Positions 14,603 to 18,297 of a DNA stretch of 18,297 nt are shown piece after piece (the stretch's first letter is position 1; the number at the start of each line of letters is the position of its first letter). The position numbers were made by a program, and so were the translations under genes. This DNA comes from Nautiliaceae bacterium (lineage in GTDB: Bacteria; Campylobacterota; Campylobacteria; Campylobacterales; Nautiliaceae), in the NCBI GenBank assembly GCA_027008345.1, contig JALTBU010000184.1:1-18297 (forward strand), written 5' to 3'. Below the pieces are notes generated by a model. That model made no database searches. It saw nothing but the letters and a program-made list of their open reading frames with translations, and was not told where the DNA came from.

Positions 14603-16775
14603 TTTTTCTCTTTAATGTAAATTTATTTTTAATGTAATCGATTTTAACTTCTCCTCCGCTTTTAAGTTCGCCAAACAATATTTCATCGCTTAAAGGTTCT
14701 ACAATATTTTCTTCTATAACCCTTGCAAGAGGTCTTGCTCCAAGTGACGGAGTATAACCTTTTTTTGCAAGTGCTTCTTTTGCTCTTTTAGTAAGCGTTA
14801 TTTTTACTTTTTTGTTATTAAGTCTCTCTTGCAATTCATCTATAAATTTATCTACCACCATCATTACAGATTCTTTACTTAAAGGTTTAAATCTTACAAT
14901 TGCATCAAGTCTGTTTAAAAATTCAGGTGCAAAAAATCTATGAATTGCTTCTTCTTTAAATTCGCTAAATTCTTGCATAAATCCAAGATTTTGTCCTTCA
15001 CCTACTCCAAGATTACTTGTCATTATTAAAACTACATTTCTAAAATCAGCTTTTCTTCCGTCATTATCTGTTAATGTTGCATTATCCATTACCTGCAAAA
15101 GAATTTGCACAATATCAGGATGTGCTTTTTCAATTTCATCAAGCAATAATACAGTATGAGGCTGTTTTCTTATAGCTTCTGTTAACAAGCCTCCTTTTTC
15201 GTATCCCACATATCCAGGAGGTGAGCCTATAAGTTTTGCAACTGAATGTTTTTCCTGATATTCACTCATATCAAATCTTAAAAAGTTTATACCTAAAATA
15301 TTTGCAAGCTGTTTTGCAATTTCTGTTTTACCTACACCTGTTGGACCTACAAATAAAAAGCTTCCAATCGGTTTATCTTCTCTTGTAAGTCCAGCTTTTT
15401 TTCTTTTTATAACTTTTACAAGCTCTTTTATCGCCTTTTCCTGTCCAAAAACTTTTGCTTTTAAATTTTCTTCTAAATATTTAAGTTTTTCAACTTCATT
15501 TTGTGAAGCACTTTCTTTTGGAATATTTGCAATATTTGCAACAATACTTTCAATATCACTTTTTGTAATAAGTTTTTTACCTCTTATTTTAAATTTTGCC
15601 CCAGCTTCATCAATCAAATCAATAGCACTGTCAGGCAAAAATTTTTCTCTTAAATATTTTTTAGCCAAAATTGCTGCTGATTTAAGAGCTTCTTTTGAAT
15701 ACCTCACACCATGAAACTCTTCATATTTAGGCTTTAACCCTTCAAGTATTTTTATAGTATCATCAATACTTGGCTCTTTTATGTCTATTTTTTGAAATCT
15801 TCTATTAAGTGCTTTATCTTTTTCAAAATAATTCTTATATTCTTCATATGTAGTTGCACCGATACATCTAATTTCACCTTTTGCAAGAGCAGGTTTTAGC
15901 AGATTTGCCACATCCATTTTAGAATCACCTGCTGCCCCAGCTCCCACAATCATATGAATTTCATCTATAAATAAAATTGGCTCTTTTTCTTTTTTAAGCT
16001 CATCAAGTATTTTTTTAAGTCTTTTTTCAAATTCACCTCTGTATTTGGTCCCGGCAATCAAACTTCCCATATCAAGTGCATATATTTTTTTATCTTTAAG
16101 CACATCAGGAACTTCTTTATTAGCTATTTTTTTTGCAAGACCTTCAACAACAGCAGTCTTACCGACACCCGGTTCGCCTACTAATACAGGATTGTTTTTT
16201 TTACGTCTTGCCAAAATTTGAATAACTCTGTCAATCTCTTTTTCTCTTCCGATAACATCATCAAATTTTTTAGCGCTACTTACAAGTTCAGTTGTAAATT
16301 TACTAAGTGCAGATTCTTTATCCTCTTTTAAATTTTCAATCTCTTTTTCCAAATCTTTAATTTCAGTTACATATTCAACTATTTCAACTTTTTCAATACC
16401 AAATTCTTTAAAAAGCTGAGAAGTATAACTCGTCTCATCTTCAAGGAGTGCCACAAAAAAGTCTATTTCATCTGCCACAGGTTTTCTTATTCCTTGAAGA
16501 TGGTTTATCATTCTCTCAGTTGCTTTATGAAATGCAAGGGTTTCAGTCGGATTTACTTCCACAGGGACTTTTTCAAGATATCTATCAAGATAATAATCAA
16601 GCCCCCTTCTTACATAATCCACATCAACACCTACATCTTCAAGAATTTCTCTTATATTTTTATTTTTTAATAAAATATAAAAAGCATGGTCAAGTGTAAT
16701 ATATTCATGCTTTCTTCTTTTTGCCTCATTTATTATATCAGCTAAAATTTTTCTTAAATTTTCTGTTATATTCAT
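14586..16775 (-). CDS. clpA: ClpA, AAA+ unfoldase of the ClpAP protease
   Basis: Hexameric ATP-driven unfoldase that feeds substrates, including ClpS-delivered N-degron proteins, into ClpP. The 729 residues show an N-terminal Clp repeat domain (1-145) that docks ClpS, D1 Walker A GEPGVGKT (200-207) and Walker B ILFIDEIH (267-273), D2 Walker A GPTGVGKT (477-484) and Walker B LLLDEIEKAHPD (543-554), and a C-terminal D2 small domain with PSLGARPLARVIEE. There is no ClpB/ClpC-type middle coiled-coil. The ClpP-docking loop reads NLGFM (596-600), where E. coli ClpA has IGLI. The start follows the clpS stop directly, and its GGAGG lies inside the last clpS codons. clpP is not in the window. Confidence 0.97.
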   Translation of the reverse strand: MNITENLRKILADIINEAKRRKHEYITLDHAFYILLKNKNIREILEDVGVDVDYVRRGLDYYLDRYLEKVPVEVNPTETLAFHKATERMINHLQGIRKPVADEIDFFVALLEDETSYTSQLFKEFGIEKVEIVEYVTEIKDLEKEIENLKEDKESALSKFTTELVSSAKKFDDVIGREKEIDRVIQILARRKKNNPVLVGEPGVGKTAVVEGLAKKIANKEVPDVLKDKKIYALDMGSLIAGTKYRGEFEKRLKKILDELKKEKEPILFIDEIHMIVGAGAAGDSKMDVANLLKPALAKGEIRCIGATTYEEYKNYFEKDKALNRRFQKIDIKEPSIDDTIKILEGLKPKYEEFHGVRYSKEALKSAAILAKKYLREKFLPDSAIDLIDEAGAKFKIRGKKLITKSDIESIVANIANIPKESASQNEVEKLKYLEENLKAKVFGQEKAIKELVKVIKRKKAGLTREDKPIGSFLFVGPTGVGKTEIAKQLANILGINFLRFDMSEYQEKHSVAKLIGSPPGYVGYEKGGLLTEAIRKQPHTVLLLDEIEKAHPDIVQILLQVMDNATLTDNDGRKADFRNVVLIMTSNLGVGEGQNLGFMQEFSEFKEEAIHRFFAPEFLNRLDAIVRFKPLSKESVMMVVDKFIDELQERLNNKKVKITLTKRAKEALAKKGYTPSLGARPLARVIEENIVEPLSDEILFGELKSGGEVKIDYIKNKFTLKRKNDKNK

Positions 16776-17069
16776 CTATACCTCCTCGATTCTCGCCCTA
16801 AGCGGAAAGCCAGCAGAGCGTGCAAGGGTATGTGTTTTTTCTACTTTCATCTGTGCTATCTCGTATGGATATACCCCTACAACTGCACTGCCTTGCCTGT
16901 CCACTTTGAGCGTTATATTTATAGCCTCATCTTCACTTTTATGAAATACTGTTTTTAAAATTTCAATTACAAAATCAAAAGTGGTGTAATCATCATTTAA
17001 AAGCACCACTTTATAAAGTTTTGGAGTAATGACCTCAACATTATTTTCAACTATTACCTTAGTCGGCAT
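16776..17069 (-). CDS. clpS: ClpS, N-degron adaptor of ClpAP
   Basis: Small adaptor that binds proteins with N-terminal Leu, Phe, Tyr or Trp and hands them to ClpA. The 97 residues carry a short flexible tail (1-17), LLNDDYTTFDFV with the pocket residues Asn25-Asp26-Asp27, and the GSAVVGVYPYEIAQMKV strand-helix. The conserved His of the VHxxG motif (E. coli His66), which contacts the degron's alpha-amino group, is Asp57 here (LKVDRQG); one base separates GAC from CAC. The Met/Pro usual after NDDYT is Thr-Phe. The ATG overlaps the ligA 3' end by 11 nt and has GGAGAG upstream; the stop abuts the clpA ATG. Base composition of the second half is richer in G+C than its neighbours. Family identity is sure; altered degron binding is inference. 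Confidence 0.95.
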   Translation of the reverse strand: MPTKVIVENNVEVITPKLYKVVLLNDDYTTFDFVIEILKTVFHKSEDEAINITLKVDRQGSAVVGVYPYEIAQMKVEKTHTLARSAGFPLRARIEEV

Positions 17070-18297
17070 TACTCTCTCCTATCATTTTCCACATCTCTTC
17101 TTCGGGAAGAATTGTAACGCCAAGTTTTTTGGCTTTTTCAAGTTTACTTCCAGGATCTTCCCCCACGATCAAATAATCAGTTTTTTTAGAAACTGAATTT
17201 GTAACATGGGCCCCAAGACTTTCAAGAAGTTCTTTAATCTCCTCTCTCGGTTTTTTCATAGTACCTGTAAGTACTACTGTTTTACCAGCAAAAGGAGAGT
17301 TTTTAACCTCTTTTTTCTCAGGGTTTTTAGGCTCAATAAGTTCTATTAATTTTTCTATTTTATCTTTATTTACTTTAATATATTCAGCAATTGATTTAAC
17401 CATTTCAGGTCCAAAACCTTCTATTTTATAAAATTCTTCCGGTTTATGTTTGTAAAATTCAACACCGAATGTTTCGCATATTTTTTTACTTGCAACTTCA
17501 CCAATATGCTCAATTCCAAGAGCATTTACAAATCTCCAACACTCAATACCTTTTGTTTTTTTGATAGCATTAATTAAATTTTCAGCTTTTTTTCTTGCAA
17601 ATCCTGGCAGTCTTTCAAGGTCTTCCACTTTTAATTTAAATAAATCAGTAACATCTTTTACCAAACCTTTTTCATATAAAAGTTTTGCAACACTTTCACC
17701 AAGGCCTTCAATATCAAGACAGTTCTTGCTTGCAAAATAAATAATTGTATTTACTACTCTTGCAGGACATGCAAGGTTTTGGCATTTGATTATTGCACCT
17801 TCATCAAGCACTTCTGCTCCACACACAGGACAGTGTGTCGGTCTTGGTATAGGTTTTTCATTGCCAGTTCTTTTATGATATAAAACTTTTGTAATTTTTG
17901 GTATCACATCGCCACTTCTTATAACTATTACATGATCGCCTATTCTTAAATCAAGCCTTTCAATTTCATCAAAATTATGAAGTGTTGCCCTCTCAACTAT
18001 AACTCCGCCTATCTCAACAGGTTCAAGTACCGCTACTGGTGTAAGCACTCCTGTTCTTCCAACTTGCACCACAACATCTTTTACTATTGTTTCTTTTTCA
18101 ATAGCTGGAAACTTAAATGCTACCATCCATCTTGGATATTTGGTTGTATATCCAAGTTTTTCAAGTAAATTAAGTTTATTTACTTTCACTACCATTCCAT
18201 CAAGCATAACAGGGATGTCATCTCTTATTTGTACAAATTCCTCATATTTTTTATAAATACAATCTAAATCTTTGCTTTCACATTCACCTCTTTTTGG
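17059..18297 (-). CDS. ligA: NAD+-dependent DNA ligase LigA (5' end beyond the window)
   Basis: Seals nicks in replication and repair using NAD+. The frame stays open through base 18297, so 412 C-terminal residues are visible of about 650; the internal ATG at 18207 is not the start. Seen in order: LDGMVVKVN (nucleotidyltransferase motif, usual DGVVxKVN), YTTKYPRWMVAFKFP, the OB domain with LRIGDHVIVIRSGDVIPKI, a Cys4 zinc finger (CPVCGAEV...CQNLACPA), tandem helix-hairpin-helix motifs (RLPGFARKKAENL, KIEGFGPEMVKSI) and a C-terminal BRCT domain (FAGKTVVLTGTMKKPREEI...LIVGEDPGSKLEKA). The catalytic KxDG lysine lies in the missing part. Overlap with clpS by 11 nt makes it the upstream partner of the N-degron genes. 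Confidence 0.97.
   Translation of the reverse strand, partial: PKRGECESKDLDCIYKKYEEFVQIRDDIPVMLDGMVVKVNKLNLLEKLGYTTKYPRWMVAFKFPAIEKETIVKDVVVQVGRTGVLTPVAVLEPVEIGGVIVERATLHNFDEIERLDLRIGDHVIVIRSGDVIPKITKVLYHKRTGNEKPIPRPTHCPVCGAEVLDEGAIIKCQNLACPARVVNTIIYFASKNCLDIEGLGESVAKLLYEKGLVKDVTDLFKLKVEDLERLPGFARKKAENLINAIKKTKGIECWRFVNALGIEHIGEVASKKICETFGVEFYKHKPEEFYKIEGFGPEMVKSIAEYIKVNKDKIEKLIELIEPKNPEKKEVKNSPFAGKTVVLTGTMKKPREEIKELLESLGAHVTNSVSKKTDYLIVGEDPGSKLEKAKKLGVTILPEEEMWKMIGESNAD

Noticed and set aside
16448..16699. Plus-strand open frame antisense to the ClpA N-terminal domain
   Set aside because: Low-complexity shadow of the Clp repeat domain without a start signal; the opposite strand is clearly clpA.

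Overview
The window is AT-rich, very gene-dense DNA (short or overlapping gene junctions, no gene-free stretch over 210 bp) from a member of the Campylobacterota. The best guess is the thermophilic, deep-vent Nautiliales (Nautilia, Caminibacter or Lebetimonas type). This rests on protein style (Lys/Glu/Ile-rich, compact enzymes), the mobB-fbp-metG order that I recall from Campylobacter, the ligA-clpS-clpA-aat cluster, and a Y-family polymerase of a type I associate with this phylum. The genus is inferred, not proven. I see no tRNA, rRNA, IS element, prophage, CRISPR array or convincing intrinsic terminator.

Region 1 (1-6195, all leftward) is a seven-gene operon: a small unknown protein, MobB, class I fructose-1,6-bisphosphatase, methionyl-tRNA synthetase, a Mur-ligase-like protein that has lost its ATP-binding loop, a Nudix hydrolase, and a phosphomannomutase/phosphoglucomutase that runs off the left edge. 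Most junctions overlap by 4-8 nt or are 7-16 nt apart. The theme is gluconeogenesis and sugar-nucleotide supply, with translation and cofactor genes attached.

Region 2 (6260-9571) holds an MgtC/DUF4010 membrane protein (rightward), a Y-family DNA polymerase (leftward) and, divergent from the polymerase, a LexA/CI-like S24 repressor with an intact Ser-Lys dyad and a plausible Ala-Gly self-cleavage site. Their shared 209-bp intergenic region carries an imperfect 8-bp tandem repeat that can form a two-tier G-quadruplex, a near-consensus sigma-70 promoter, and TTRACA-type direct and inverted repeats that look like an operator. It resembles a non-canonical SOS-like module in a phylum whose best-known members lack LexA.

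Region 3 (9568-13876, leftward) encodes two membrane sensors: a NIT-domain chemoreceptor and a Cache-GGDEF-EAL protein whose GGDEF site is degenerate and whose EAL site is intact, so a c-di-GMP phosphodiesterase is expected.

Region 4 (13922-18297, leftward) is ligA (start off the right edge)-clpS-clpA-aat. Aat adds Leu/Phe to protein N-termini, ClpS recognises such N-degrons and ClpA unfolds the substrate for ClpP, so one operon carries most of the bacterial N-degron pathway, together with the replicative DNA ligase. ClpS has Asp where the family has its degron-contacting His, the most notable protein-level deviation in the window.
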